A stretch of 64,000 nt of DNA from Bordetella holmesii ATCC 51541 (lineage in GTDB: Bacteria; Pseudomonadota; Gammaproteobacteria; Burkholderiales; Burkholderiaceae_B). Below the pieces are notes generated by a model. The model made no database searches, was not told where the DNA came from, and saw nothing but the letters and a program-made list of their open reading frames with translations. The stretch spans positions 2,418,001-2,482,000 of the forward strand of contig CP007494.1 of assembly GCA_000612485.1 (NCBI GenBank), given 5' to 3'. Position numbers and translations under genes: made by a program. The first letter of the stretch is position 1. The number at the start of each line of letters is the position of its first letter. Positions 9,360 through 18,088 of this stretch are shown here, in pieces.

Positions 9360-10331
9360 TCATTGCAGTGCAATATTCGCCTGTTTGATCAGTTGCTGTA
9401 CCAGAGGTTGTTCGTTGCGGATCTGTGCCTGCAGGTCGGCCGCACTGCCCGAGCGCGGATCTATGCCCATGTCCAGCATTTTGGCGCGTACCGTTTCATC
9501 ACTGAGCGTGGTCTGCAATGCCTGCTGCAAGCGCGCCAGGACGTCCGGCGGAGTGCCTTTGGGGGCAACGAAGCTGAACCAGGCGCTCATATCGAACGTG
9601 GGCCAGCCCTGTTCGGCCAACGTGGCCAATGCCGGCTCGGAGGGCAGGCGGGCTTTGCTGGTAATGCCAAACACATTTATCTTGCCGGCCTTGGCCTGCG
9701 GCATGCCGGTGGCCACCATGTCGAAGAAAACATCCACGTCGCCGCTGATCAAGGCGGGCAAGGCTTGTGTGGCACCCTTGAAGGGTACATGCAGGATGTC
9801 AATGCCTGCTTGATCTTTGAACAGTTCGCCGGCCAGATGCGAGGAGGTGCCAGGCCCGAAGCTGGCGAAGGTCAGCTTGCCCGGGTGGTTTTTGGCATAA
9901 GCGACCAACTCCCGGGTGCTCTTGAAAGGCTGCTTAGGGCTGGACAGCAGCACCAGCGGGCCGATGCCGACCAGGCCGATGGGAGCGAAACCGTCCGGAT
10001 CATAAGGCAGGTCTTTATAGAGAAAGCGGTTGGTGACCAGCGTGGAGTTGGTCGCCATCAATATGGTGTAGCCGTCAGGTTGTTCGCGCGACACATAGGA
10101 GGCGCCAATCGACGTGCCTGCTCCCGCCTTATTTTCGACGATCAAGGTCTGCTTGAGATCCTTGCCCATGCGCTCGGCCAGGATACGGGTAAGCACATCG
10201 GTCGCGCCGCCTGCGGGGAAGGGCGAGATGACTTTGATCGGTCGTGTCGGATAAGTGTCGGCCACCGCTGGGGAGCCGGCGCCCGCGGCCAGCAGGGCGG
10301 CGAGGCAGAAAGTCAATGTGCTGCGGAACAT
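9360..10331 (-). CDS. Periplasmic solute-binding protein of the tripartite tricarboxylate transporter (Bug) family
   Basis: This 323-residue protein has a Sec signal peptide (MFRSTLTFCLAALLAAGAGS, cleavage near PAVA-D). The mature start YPTRPIKVISPFPAGGATD is the family signature. Bug/TctC proteins capture carboxylates or other small acids in the periplasm and are greatly expanded in Bordetella. No TctA/TctB membrane partner is adjacent, which is common for orphan Bug genes. The divergent IclR regulator and the palindrome between them suggest joint regulation. The ligand is unknown. Confidence 0.92.
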   Translation of the reverse strand: MFRSTLTFCLAALLAAGAGSPAVADTYPTRPIKVISPFPAGGATDVLTRILAERMGKDLKQTLIVENKAGAGTSIGASYVSREQPDGYTILMATNSTLVTNRFLYKDLPYDPDGFAPIGLVGIGPLVLLSSPKQPFKSTRELVAYAKNHPGKLTFASFGPGTSSHLAGELFKDQAGIDILHVPFKGATQALPALISGDVDVFFDMVATGMPQAKAGKINVFGITSKARLPSEPALATLAEQGWPTFDMSAWFSFVAPKGTPPDVLARLQQALQTTLSDETVRAKMLDMGIDPRSGSAADLQAQIRNEQPLVQQLIKQANIALQ

Positions 10332-10345
10332 AGTTTTCCCTTGAT

Positions 10346-10364
10346 AATTCCGTTATACGGAATT
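10346..10364. promoter_or_regulatory. Palindrome in the Bug/IclR divergent promoter region, candidate IclR operator
   Basis: Arms aattccg and cggaatt are separated by 5 bases, with a second near-palindrome (aattcgaaatt) at 10374-10384. Both lie in the 78-base AT-rich gap between the divergent genes. IclR regulators usually bind such sites; the assignment is inference. Confidence 0.5.
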
Positions 10365-10409
10365 AAATTTTGTAATTCGAAATTCAAATATAGAAATCCA
10401 CGGCGCGAA

Positions 10410-11198
10410 ATGCAACCCCTTTCGACACCCTCCGGGCCGGCGCGGCGCAAGCGACAGGCAGGCAGCGCCGGCGCAGATTCTCCTGATTTCATTACCGCGC
10501 TGGCACGCGGTCTGCACGTGTTGCGCTGTTTCCGGTCGGGGCCGCAGCCCCTGGGCAATCAGGAGCTGGCGCACTTGACCGGGCTGCCCAAACCTACGAT
10601 CAGCCGCATCACCTTTACTCTTACCGAACTGGGCTATCTGCGCTATCACGCCGACACGGGCAAGTATTCGCCCGGGCATGCCGCGTTGGCCATGGGCTTT
10701 GGCCTGTTGGCCGGGCTTGCGATCCGCGATCTGGCCAAGGCCGATATGACCGCCCTGGCTGCGCAGACCGGCGCGGCTGTGGCGCTTGGCGCGTTCGATG
10801 GCGACGCCATGGTCTATGTCGAAGCCATGCATGGATCGTCCGCCCTGTATCTGCGCCTGCCCGTCGGCTATCGTGCCAGTCTCGATACCGCCATGGGCCG
10901 GGCCTATCTCGCCGCGCTGCCCGAGCCGGCGCGCCAGGAGCTCGTATCGCAAGCAGGAATAACGTCGCACGCCATGGACGAAGCCTTGCGCGACCGGCAG
11001 GCCTCGGGGTGCTGTTTTGCCATAGGGCAATGGCAGTCCGGCATCAATGCCGCCGCCGTTGCCTTCAGTGCCCTGACCGGAGAGGGCGTGTTCGTGATCA
11101 GTTGCGGCGGTCCGGCGCAGCTATTGCCCGAAGCCACCCTGCGCGACCGTGTGGCCCCGGTGCTCAACCAGATTGCTCGACGCCTTGAGGGCGGCTGA
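10410..11198 (+). CDS. IclR-family transcriptional regulator
   Basis: This 262-residue regulator has an N-terminal winged helix (about residues 25-90: [12 protein letters not shown], then [19 protein letters not shown]) and a C-terminal IclR effector domain ([20 protein letters not shown]). IclR proteins repress or activate catabolic and transport genes in response to a small ligand. The start at 10410 is the first ATG after the AT-rich promoter region. The same frame stays open far upstream, but only antisense to the Bug gene. It probably controls the divergent Bug gene through the palindrome at 10346-10364. Confidence 0.9.
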   Translation: MQPLSTPSGPARRKRQAGSAGADSPDFITALARGLHVLRCFRSGPQPLGNQELAHLTGLPKPTISRITFTLTELGYLRYHADTGKYSPGHAALAMGFGLLAGLAIRDLAKADMTALAAQTGAAVALGAFDGDAMVYVEAMHGSSALYLRLPVGYRASLDTAMGRAYLAALPEPARQELVSQAGITSHAMDEALRDRQASGCCFAIGQWQSGINAAAVAFSALTGEGVFVISCGGPAQLLPEATLRDRVAPVLNQIARRLEGG

Positions 11199-11269
11199 CG
11201 CGGTCGCTTACGCTATCTCGTACAATTCAGGATTGCCCGATAAATCCTTCCCGAGCCCCGGAGACCCGT

Positions 11270-11506
11270 TTGGCTTCAACTTCTCTGCCGCAAGATTTCG
11301 AAACCGCTCTGGCCGAGCTCGAGGCGCTCGTGCAGGCCATGGAGAACGGTTCCCTGCCGCTGGAGCAGTCGCTGGCCGCTTATCGCCGTGGCGTTGAACT
11401 CACCCGTATCTGTCAGGACCGCCTCTCGCAGGCCGAACAGCAGGTCAAGGTGCTCGAAGGTGAATTGTTGCGCCCCTTGCAGCCGGGCGCCCTGGATGAC
11501 GAATAG
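11270..11506 (+). CDS. xseB: Exodeoxyribonuclease VII small subunit
   Basis: This 78-residue protein matches XseB ([20 protein letters not shown], then [14 protein letters not shown]). XseB binds XseA to form the nuclease that degrades single-stranded DNA. The start is a TTG at 11270 with GGAG upstream, giving the usual length. It is followed after 8 bases by ispA and then dxs, the conserved xseB-ispA-dxs order in beta- and gamma-proteobacteria. Confidence 0.93.
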   Translation: MASTSLPQDFETALAELEALVQAMENGSLPLEQSLAAYRRGVELTRICQDRLSQAEQQVKVLEGELLRPLQPGALDDE

Positions 11507-11514
11507 AGCCTCGG

Positions 11515-12426
11515 ATGAAGCAACCCCACCTCGCTTGCGCCGATTGGCTGCGCGACCGCGCCGACCATATCGAGCAGGTTCTCGAAGAATTGATTCCCGC
11601 GGCCGATGTCGCGCCCGCGCGCTTGCATGACGCCATGCGTTATGCGGTGCTGGGCGGTGGCAAACGCGTGCGCGCTGCGTTGGTATACGCGGCCGGGCAG
11701 GCCTGCCCGGTCAGCGGCAACATGCTGGCCATCGAGGCCTCCATGGACCGCGCTGCGGCCGCTGTCGAGCTGATCCATGCGTATTCGCTGGTGCATGACG
11801 ATCTACCCTGCATGGATGACGACACCTTGCGGCGGGGGCGTCCCACCACGCATGTGCAGTTTGACGAAGCCACGGCCATGCTGGCCGGCGATGCGCTGCA
11901 ACCCCTGGCCTTCGAGCTCCTGGCAGGTATGCCTATCGCGCCGGCGCTGGTGGTGCAGGCCACTCAGGTGTTGGGCCGCGCGGCAGGCAGTCTGGGCATG
12001 GCTGGTGGCCAGGCCATAGACTTGCACAGCGTGGGCAAGACGCTCAGTCGCGATGAGTTGCAGACCATGCACAGCATGAAAACGGGTGCGCTGCTGGCAG
12101 CCAGCGTCGCGCTGGGCGGAATCGTGGCGGGCGCGAGTTCGGCGGCGCGCCAGGCGCTGGACAACTATGCACAGGCCATGGGTCTGGCGTTCCAGGTGGT
12201 GGACGATATTCTTGATGTGACGGCCGACAGCGCCAGCTTAGGCAAGACGGCAGGCAAGGATGCGGTCGAGAACAAGCCCACTTATGTTTCGTTGCTCGGG
12301 CTGGATCAGGCGCGCGAGCTGGCCGAGGAATTGCGTCAGGCCGCGCTGCTGGCGCTTGGCCCGCTGGGCGAGTCGGGTGCAAGATTGGCCCAGATCGCAG
12401 ACTTCATCGTGCTGCGCGACCGTTGA
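11515..12426 (+). CDS. ispA: Farnesyl diphosphate synthase (polyprenyl synthetase family)
   Basis: This 303-residue enzyme condenses isopentenyl with dimethylallyl and geranyl diphosphate to make farnesyl diphosphate, the precursor of undecaprenyl phosphate and quinone tails. The first Asp-rich motif (DDLPCMDD, residues 95-102) and the second (FQVVDDILD) are both present, as is GGGKRVRA for diphosphate binding. It sits between xseB and dxs and consumes the product of the pathway that dxs starts. All key residues are intact. Confidence 0.95.
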   Translation: MKQPHLACADWLRDRADHIEQVLEELIPAADVAPARLHDAMRYAVLGGGKRVRAALVYAAGQACPVSGNMLAIEASMDRAAAAVELIHAYSLVHDDLPCMDDDTLRRGRPTTHVQFDEATAMLAGDALQPLAFELLAGMPIAPALVVQATQVLGRAAGSLGMAGGQAIDLHSVGKTLSRDELQTMHSMKTGALLAASVALGGIVAGASSAARQALDNYAQAMGLAFQVVDDILDVTADSASLGKTAGKDAVENKPTYVSLLGLDQARELAEELRQAALLALGPLGESGARLAQIADFIVLRDR

Positions 12427-12469
12427 ATACCGCGACGCCAGGCGGCGTGGATAACTACTTAAGCTTCAA

Positions 12470-14340
12470 ATGACGACGACAGAACACCTGGACCGCATTC
12501 ATTCGCCGGCCGACCTGCGCAAGCTGGACAGGCGCGATCTCAAACCCATCGCCGATGAGTTGCGGGCTTTCGTGCTGGAATCGGTCTCAAGAACCGGCGG
12601 GCACCTGTCGTCAAATCTGGGCACGGTCGAGCTGACGCTGGCCTTGCACTATGTCTTTGACACCCCTCACGACCGGATCGTATGGGATGTCGGCCACCAA
12701 TCCTATCCGCACAAAATTCTGACGGGCCGCCGCGATGGCATGGCGCAGTTGCGTCAGCAGGGAGGCATATCCGGGTTTCCCAAGCGCAGCGAATCCGAAT
12801 ACGACGCCTTTGGTACTGCGCATTCGTCGACGTCGATCTCCGCAGCGCTGGGCATGGCGGTGGCTTCGCGCAATGCAGGCGTGGCGCGCCAACACATTGC
12901 CGTGATTGGCGACGGCGCGATGTCGGCTGGCATGGCGTTCGAGGCCATGAACAACGCCGGTGTCACACCGAACATCAATCTGCTGGTGATTCTGAACGAC
13001 AATGACATGTCGATCTCCCCGCCGGTCGGGGCCTTGAATCGTTATCTGGCGCGCTTGATGTCGGGACGTTTTTACGCCACGGCGAAAAACGTCGGCCGTG
13101 CGGTGCTGCAGCACGTGCCGCCCGTGCTCGAACTGGCGCGGCGCCTCGAAGAGCATGCCAAGGGCATGATCACGCCGGCGACCCTGTTCGAAGAATTCGG
13201 CTTCAACTATGTCGGTCCGATCGACGGGCATGATCTGGAAGCGCTGATTCCTACTTTGCAGAATCTCAAGACCTTGCAGGGCCTGCAGTTCTTGCACGTC
13301 GTCACGCGCAAGGGCCAGGGCTACAAACTGGCCGAGGCGGATCCTGTTCTGTATCACGGGCCGGGAAAGTTCGATCCGGCTGTAGGGATCCAGAAGGCCA
13401 AGACCCGAGCAAGCAGACGTTCACGCAGGTGTTTAGCCAATGGTTGTGCGATCAGGCGCAAGCCGATGTCCGGCTGGTCGGCATCACGCCGGCCATGCGG
13501 GAAGGCAGCGGCCTGGTGGAGTTCGAAAAGCGCTTTCCCATGCGCTATTTCGACGTCGGCATCGCCGAGCAGCATGCGGTGACCTTTGCCGCCGGCCTGG
13601 CCTGCGAAGGGCAGAAGCCCGTTGTGGCCATCTACTCGACGTTTCTGCAGCGCGGCTACGACCAGCTCATTCACGACGTGGCCCTGCAGAATCTGGACGT
13701 CACGTTCGCGCTGGATCGCGCCGGTTTGGTCGGTGCTGACGGCGCGACCCATGCAGGCAATTACGACATTGCCTTTTTGCGCTGCGTGCCCAACATGGTG
13801 ATCGCCACCCCATCGGACGAAAACGAAACCCGGTTGTTGCTGTCGACCTGTTACGCCTACCCGGGGCCGGCTTCCGTTCGCTATCCACGGGGGGCAGGCT
13901 GCGGCGCCGAAGTGACCTCGGGGCTGGAGATCGTCGCTCTGGGCAAGGGCAGGGTGCGCAGGCGCGGCCGCAAGATCGCCATATTGGGTTTCGGCACACT
14001 GGTGCAGGCGGCGCTGGCCGCCGCAGAAGGCCTGGATGCCACCGTGGCGGACATGCGTTTTGTCAAACCGCTGGATCGCGAACTGCTGCGCGAGTTGGCC
14101 GCCAGTCATGATGCGCTGGTCACGCTCGAAGACGCGGCAATCATGGGTGGGGCGGGTAGTGCCGTCACCGAAGCGCTAAACGACATGGGTTTGGTCTTGC
14201 CGGTGCTGCATCTCGGCCTGCCCGATGAATTCATCGACCACGGTGACCAGCTGGGGCTGTTGGCGGGGCTCGGGCTGGATGCCGCGGGCATAGAGAGGTC
14301 GGTGCGCGAGCGCTTCAGCGCGTTGCTCGACAAGCACTGA
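12470..14340 (+). pseudogene. dxs: 1-deoxy-D-xylulose-5-phosphate synthase, frameshifted in this sequence
   Basis: Dxs is a thiamine-diphosphate enzyme that condenses pyruvate and glyceraldehyde-3-phosphate in the first step of the MEP isoprenoid pathway. The first frame carries the GDGAMS (147-152) and NDNDMS (176-181) thiamine-diphosphate residues. It is lost at about codon 311. The remainder, with the transketolase-like pyrimidine domain ([19 protein letters not shown]) and C-terminal domain, lies in the next frame from about 13407 to 14340. Adding one C to the CCC at 13404-13406 restores a protein of about 623 residues, the normal length. No other defect is seen. Dxs is normally essential, so a sequencing error or a second copy elsewhere is likely. 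Confidence 0.85.
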
Positions 14341-14358
14341 ATCAAGCCTTGTTTTCCG

Positions 14359-14390
14359 CCTGGGTGGAACACAGTGTTCCGCCCGGTTTA
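14359..14390 (+). terminator. Possible weak terminator after dxs
   Basis: A 12-bp stem with two G-U pairs (cctgggtggaac with gttccgcccgg, 5-base loop) is followed by only a short T run. It lies 18 bases after the dxs stop. It may end the xseB-ispA-dxs transcript; evidence is modest. Confidence 0.35.
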
Positions 14391-14500
14391 CATACGACAA
14401 AAAGGGTTTTCCCGGCCCGCAGCCGGAGTTTGGGCGATAATGCCCCTCCGGTTCTTAATTCCAGGGTTGGCTGTATCCCACGCCCTGATAGGTAAGCGAC

Positions 14501-15298
14501 ATGAATTCCCCCATCGATCCCGCCATCGTGATGCCCGACGTCCAGAGTTCGGCTGACACGCGCCATATCCCGATTCAACGCGTGGGTATCCGCGGCGTGC
14601 GTCATCCCATGTTGGTCGTGGCCGGCGACGGCGACGCCCAGCCCACGGTGGCCAATTGGACGCTGACGGTTGCGTTGCCCGCCGAAGAGAAAGGGACGCA
14701 CATGTCCCGTTTTGTGGCGCTGCTGGAGCAATACCGTGCCACGCCCATGACGCCGGCGTTGTTTTCGCAGATGGCGCGCGACATGCTGCCGCTGCTGCAC
14801 GCCGATCGTGGTGACCTGACGGCGTCGTTTCCGTATTTCATCAACAAGTCCGCGCCAGTCTCCGGGGTGCGCAGCCTGTTGGATTACGAGGTCACCTGGA
14901 CGGCGCGCGCCGCCGGTGATCAGGTCGAGTTCGAGCTGCGCGTGCTGGTGCCTGTCACCAGCCTATGCCCGTGTTCGAAGGCCATTTCGGAGTACGGCGC
15001 GCACAATCAGCGCTCGCACGTCACGGTCTCGGCCATCCTGGGCAGCGAGGTCGCCATGGATGCCATCATCCGCCTGGTCGAAGATGAGGGCTCTTGCGAG
15101 TTGTGGGGTTTGCTCAAGCGCCCCGACGAGAAGTACGTGACCGAGCGCGCCTACGATAACCCCAAGTTTGTCGAAGACCTCGTGCGCGACGTGGCTGCCC
15201 GTCTCAAGGCCCATCCGGCGGTTACGCGTTTCTGTGTCGAGGCCGAGAATTTCGAGTCCATTCACAACCATTCGGCCTACGCCGTGGTTGAGGGCTGA
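14501..15298 (+). CDS. folE2: GTP cyclohydrolase FolE2 (type IB)
   Basis: This 265-residue enzyme converts GTP to dihydroneopterin triphosphate, the first step of folate synthesis. Unlike zinc-dependent FolE, the FolE2 type can use other metals. Conserved features are [12 protein letters not shown] with the active-site Cys, [11 protein letters not shown], and the C-terminal [19 protein letters not shown]. The length is normal. It stands between dxs and the rpsF operon with its own 160-base upstream gap. A GATAAT box at 14436-14441 is a possible -10, without a clear -35. Confidence 0.93.
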   Translation: MNSPIDPAIVMPDVQSSADTRHIPIQRVGIRGVRHPMLVVAGDGDAQPTVANWTLTVALPAEEKGTHMSRFVALLEQYRATPMTPALFSQMARDMLPLLHADRGDLTASFPYFINKSAPVSGVRSLLDYEVTWTARAAGDQVEFELRVLVPVTSLCPCSKAISEYGAHNQRSHVTVSAILGSEVAMDAIIRLVEDEGSCELWGLLKRPDEKYVTERAYDNPKFVEDLVRDVAARLKAHPAVTRFCVEAENFESIHNHSAYAVVEG

Positions 15299-15408
15299 TT
15301 ACTCGGCACGTCTGTTTAGCGAAACGGCCACGCCCGGCGCGGCCGTTTGCTTGAAGCGCCACCTTGAACCGTCCCCCTATGCTTGGCATAGTGGCGGGAG
15401 CATATTGC

Positions 15409-15437
15409 TTGCATATGCACGGCCCATGAGTGATAAT
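15409..15437 (+). promoter_or_regulatory. Sigma-70-type promoter of the rpsF-priB-rpsR-rplI operon
   Basis: TTGCAT (15409-15414) and GATAAT (15432-15437) are separated by exactly 17 bases, about 90 bases before rpsF. This is the best promoter match in the window. Confidence 0.65.
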
Positions 15438-15529
15438 CGAGGGCTTTCTTGCTCGCACCATTTCGATGGCGGGCTGACCCTTCTGCGGGTTTACATGTTT
15501 CCCGCGAAGACATCCACAAGGAGTAATAC

Positions 15530-15904
15530 ATGCGTCACTACGAAGTAGTGTTTATTGTTCACCCCGATCAAAGCGAGCAAGTGCCCGCCATGGTCGAGCG
15601 CTACCAAGCACTTGTCACCGGCCAAAGCGGCTCGGTGCATCGCCTGGAAGACTGGGGTCGTCGCCAATTGGCTTACCCGATCCAGAAGCTGGTCAAGGCA
15701 CACTATGTTTGCATGAACATCGAGTGCAACCAGGCTACCCTGGACGAGCTCGAGCATTCTTTCCGCTACAACGACGCCGTGCTGCGCCACCTGGTCATCA
15801 AGACCAAGAAGGCCCCTGCTGGCGCCTCGATCATGATGAAGTCGGTCGAGCGTGAAGAAGCCCGCAAGGCGTCGGCTGAAGCCGCCGCTGTCCAGGCCGA
15901 GTAA
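15530..15904 (+). CDS. rpsF: 30S ribosomal protein S6
   Basis: This 124-residue protein is S6, which binds 16S rRNA with S18 on the small subunit platform. The diagnostic start [19 protein letters not shown] and the core [11 protein letters not shown] are present, with a charged C-terminal tail. AAGGAG lies just before the ATG. It is the first gene of the conserved rpsF-priB-rpsR-rplI operon. Confidence 0.97.
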   Translation: MRHYEVVFIVHPDQSEQVPAMVERYQALVTGQSGSVHRLEDWGRRQLAYPIQKLVKAHYVCMNIECNQATLDELEHSFRYNDAVLRHLVIKTKKAPAGASIMMKSVEREEARKASAEAAAVQAE

Positions 15905-15980
15905 GCGTCGGTACAGCATCGCAGGGTCGGTTAGGCAGTAACCGGCAGCGCGATACAAGCAGGCAACATTGCCCAGCCCC

Positions 15981-16304
15981 ATGAATCAACTGCAACTCAG
16001 CGTCCGTGTTCTCGAATGCGAACCGCTGCGCCACACGCCGGCCGGAGTGGCGGCCCTGGAAGTGCTTCTGGGGCATGAGTCCGAAGTCATCGAAGCGGGA
16101 CATCCCCGCCGGGTTGAACTGACGATACACGCAGTGGCTCTGGGAGATCTGGCGCAAATGTTGGCCGGCATTGCACTGGGGACCGAAATGCAGGTGGAGG
16201 GCTTTCTGGCCCCGGCCCGCAAAGATTCGGTCAAGCTGAAGCTGCATTTGCAGCGGGCCCGAAAAACGGGTGGCAGCGCCGGTGTCGATCCCATGCTTGC
16301 TTGA
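15981..16304 (+). CDS. priB: Primosomal replication protein N (PriB)
   Basis: This 107-residue OB-fold single-strand DNA-binding protein helps PriA reload DnaB at stalled forks. The typical PriB pattern is seen ([19 protein letters not shown], then [10 protein letters not shown]). The ATG at 15981 was preferred to an in-frame TTG at 15969. It lies between rpsF and rpsR, the standard position. The replicative helicase it serves, dnaB, is encoded 1.8 kb downstream. Confidence 0.9.
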   Translation: MNQLQLSVRVLECEPLRHTPAGVAALEVLLGHESEVIEAGHPRRVELTIHAVALGDLAQMLAGIALGTEMQVEGFLAPARKDSVKLKLHLQRARKTGGSAGVDPMLA

Positions 16305-16387
16305 GTTGCCTGACGCTGACCCGGTACAGATTACGGCGACAGGATCCATTGATGGATCGGTCCCATACAAACTAAGAGGCACATATC

Positions 16388-16660
16388 ATGGCTTTCTTCG
16401 GAAAACGCAAAGAAAAACGCAAGTTCACTCAGCAGAACCCGCTGTTCAAGCGCCGCAAGTTCTGCCGCTTCACCGCTGCCGGCGTTGAAGAGATCGATTA
16501 CAAGGATCTCGACACCCTGCGCGACTTCGTGCAAGAAAACGGCAAGATCATTCCGGCTCGTTTGACCGGCACCCGGGCAATCTACCAGCGTCAGCTGGAC
16601 TCCGCCATCAAGCGTGCGCGCTTCCTGGCCCTGTTGCCCTACACCGACAACCACAACTAA
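16388..16660 (+). CDS. rpsR: 30S ribosomal protein S18
   Basis: This 90-residue protein has the S18 core ([20 protein letters not shown], then [20 protein letters not shown]). It binds next to S6 on the small subunit. It is preceded by AAGAGG and followed after 14 bases by rplI. Length and sequence are normal. Confidence 0.97.
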   Translation: MAFFGKRKEKRKFTQQNPLFKRRKFCRFTAAGVEEIDYKDLDTLRDFVQENGKIIPARLTGTRAIYQRQLDSAIKRARFLALLPYTDNHN

Positions 16661-16674
16661 TCCGGGGCAACGTC

Positions 16675-17130
16675 ATGCAAGTTATCCTGCTCGAAAAAGT
16701 CGTCAATCTGGGCAACCTTGGTGAAGTCGTGCGTGTGCGTGATGGTTACGCCCGCAACTTCCTGATTCCCCAGAAGAAGGCCCGCCGCGCCACCGAAGCC
16801 GCCCTGAAAGAGTTCGAAGCCCGTCGCGCCGAACTGGAAAAGGTCCAGGCCGAGAAGCTGGCCATCGCCCAGGCTCTGGGTGAGCGCCTCAGCGGTCATC
16901 AACTCAAGATCGTGCAGAAGGCCGGTGTTGACGGCCGCTTGTTCGGTTCGGTCACCAACGCCGATATCGCCGAAGGCCTGCGTGCCGGCGGTTTCGAAGG
17001 TGTTGAGAAGTCGCAGGTCCGCCTGCCCAACGGCCAACTCAAGTCCGTCGGTGAGTACCCGGTTCAAGTCGCGCTGCACGCTGACGTGCTGGTCGACGTG
17101 ACCATCCTCGTCGAAGGCGAGATGAACTGA
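16675..17130 (+). CDS. rplI: 50S ribosomal protein L9
   Basis: This 151-residue protein has the L9 signature ([19 protein letters not shown], then [17 protein letters not shown]), a long connecting helix and the C-terminal domain. L9 binds 23S rRNA domain V and affects frame maintenance. It is the last gene of the operon and is followed by a strong terminator at 17156-17183. Confidence 0.97.
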   Translation: MQVILLEKVVNLGNLGEVVRVRDGYARNFLIPQKKARRATEAALKEFEARRAELEKVQAEKLAIAQALGERLSGHQLKIVQKAGVDGRLFGSVTNADIAEGLRAGGFEGVEKSQVRLPNGQLKSVGEYPVQVALHADVLVDVTILVEGEMN

Positions 17131-17155
17131 TCGGTTTACGCCGATCGGTAAGAAG

Positions 17156-17183
17156 AAAAGCCGGCCTGGTGCCGGCTTTTTTT
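17156..17183 (+). terminator. Intrinsic terminator of the rpsF-rplI operon
   Basis: The hairpin gccggc-ctggt-gccggc, flanked by A and T runs, ends in seven T, 25 bases after the rplI stop. Confidence 0.9.
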
Positions 17184-17251
17184 CTTGATACGCTTAGCTA
17201 TATGCTGATGGCGCGCTGCCGTCAGTGCATGAAACCGTGCAGAGGAATCGC

Positions 17252-18088
17252 GTGACACAGACGCCGTTGCATCACCAGGCCCCTGCGGGATTGCAGGCCT
17301 GGCTCGACGGGCCGGAGGCGGCCGCAGTGAAGTCGGTGAAAGAGGTCGTCATTGATGGCGAGCGTTGCGTCATCAAGCGCCGCGAAGCCGGACTGGGCCG
17401 TGGTCTCAGCTATGTGTTGCGCTATCTGCGCGCATTGCTGCTGGCGGTAGGCTGCAAACTCGCATTGGGCGAGTTCCCTCGCCCCAGCGTGCTGTTGCGC
17501 AACGGCCTGGCCTACGAGGCGGAGCGCCTGCGCCATCTGTTGCTGGCCGGCTGCCGTGTGCCCGCGGTCTGGTGGCAGCAACCCGGCTTGGTCGTGCTCG
17601 AGCACGTAGGTGACGATCTGCCATTTTTCTTGCGTCGCGCCGAGTATGACGAGCGACTGGGCCTCGTTCGCATGCTAGCCGCCGATCTTGCGGCTTTTCA
17701 TATGCGCGGCTTCTGGCATGGTGGCGCACAGGTGCGCAACGTTACCCTGCGCGAGGACGGGCAACTCTGGCGCATCGATTTCGAAGAGAACATCGGTGCG
17801 GCGCTGTCGCTGCCCATGGCACAAGCCTACGACCTGTTCCAGACATTGAGCTCGGTCGTTTCCTTGAGCAAAATACCGCGCGAGCAAGTTCCCATCATAG
17901 GTAAACTGATCCTAGAGACATATTTCGAGGCCAATCCGGATCCCGCCGTACGTGCGGCGCTCAAGCGCCTGGCTCGCGTGGTCTGCGGCCTGGCCGGTAT
18001 CCTCAAACCCCTGGCCGGCAAACTGCCGTGGCGCGATGTGCGCACCTTTTTCCAGGTCAGCGACACCCTGAGGTCAGTATTGCAATGA
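17252..18088 (+). CDS. Kinase-fold protein, lipopolysaccharide-kinase/RIO-like, translationally coupled to dnaB
   Basis: This protein of about 278 residues has weak kinase-fold features. It has a phosphate-loop-like N-lobe with VVIDGERCVIKRREAG (possible ATP-binding Lys). The catalytic-loop-like segment FWHGGAQVRNVTL and the metal-binding-like IDFEEN follow. This resembles InaA/WaaP/RIO-type kinases that phosphorylate envelope sugars or proteins; the substrate is unknown. The GTG at 17252 was chosen because AGAGGA lies 5 bases upstream; a GTG at 17225 is also in frame. Its stop overlaps the dnaB start as ATGA, so the two are probably translated together. Confidence 0.65.
   Translation: MTQTPLHHQAPAGLQAWLDGPEAAAVKSVKEVVIDGERCVIKRREAGLGRGLSYVLRYLRALLLAVGCKLALGEFPRPSVLLRNGLAYEAERLRHLLLAGCRVPAVWWQQPGLVVLEHVGDDLPFFLRRAEYDERLGLVRMLAADLAAFHMRGFWHGGAQVRNVTLREDGQLWRIDFEENIGAALSLPMAQAYDLFQTLSSVVSLSKIPREQVPIIGKLILETYFEANPDPAVRAALKRLARVVCGLAGILKPLAGKLPWRDVRTFFQVSDTLRSVLQ

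Noticed and set aside
9363..10409. A 349-codon upstream extension of the IclR frame
   Set aside because: It is antisense to the Bug receptor with no family features; the IclR protein begins naturally at 10410.
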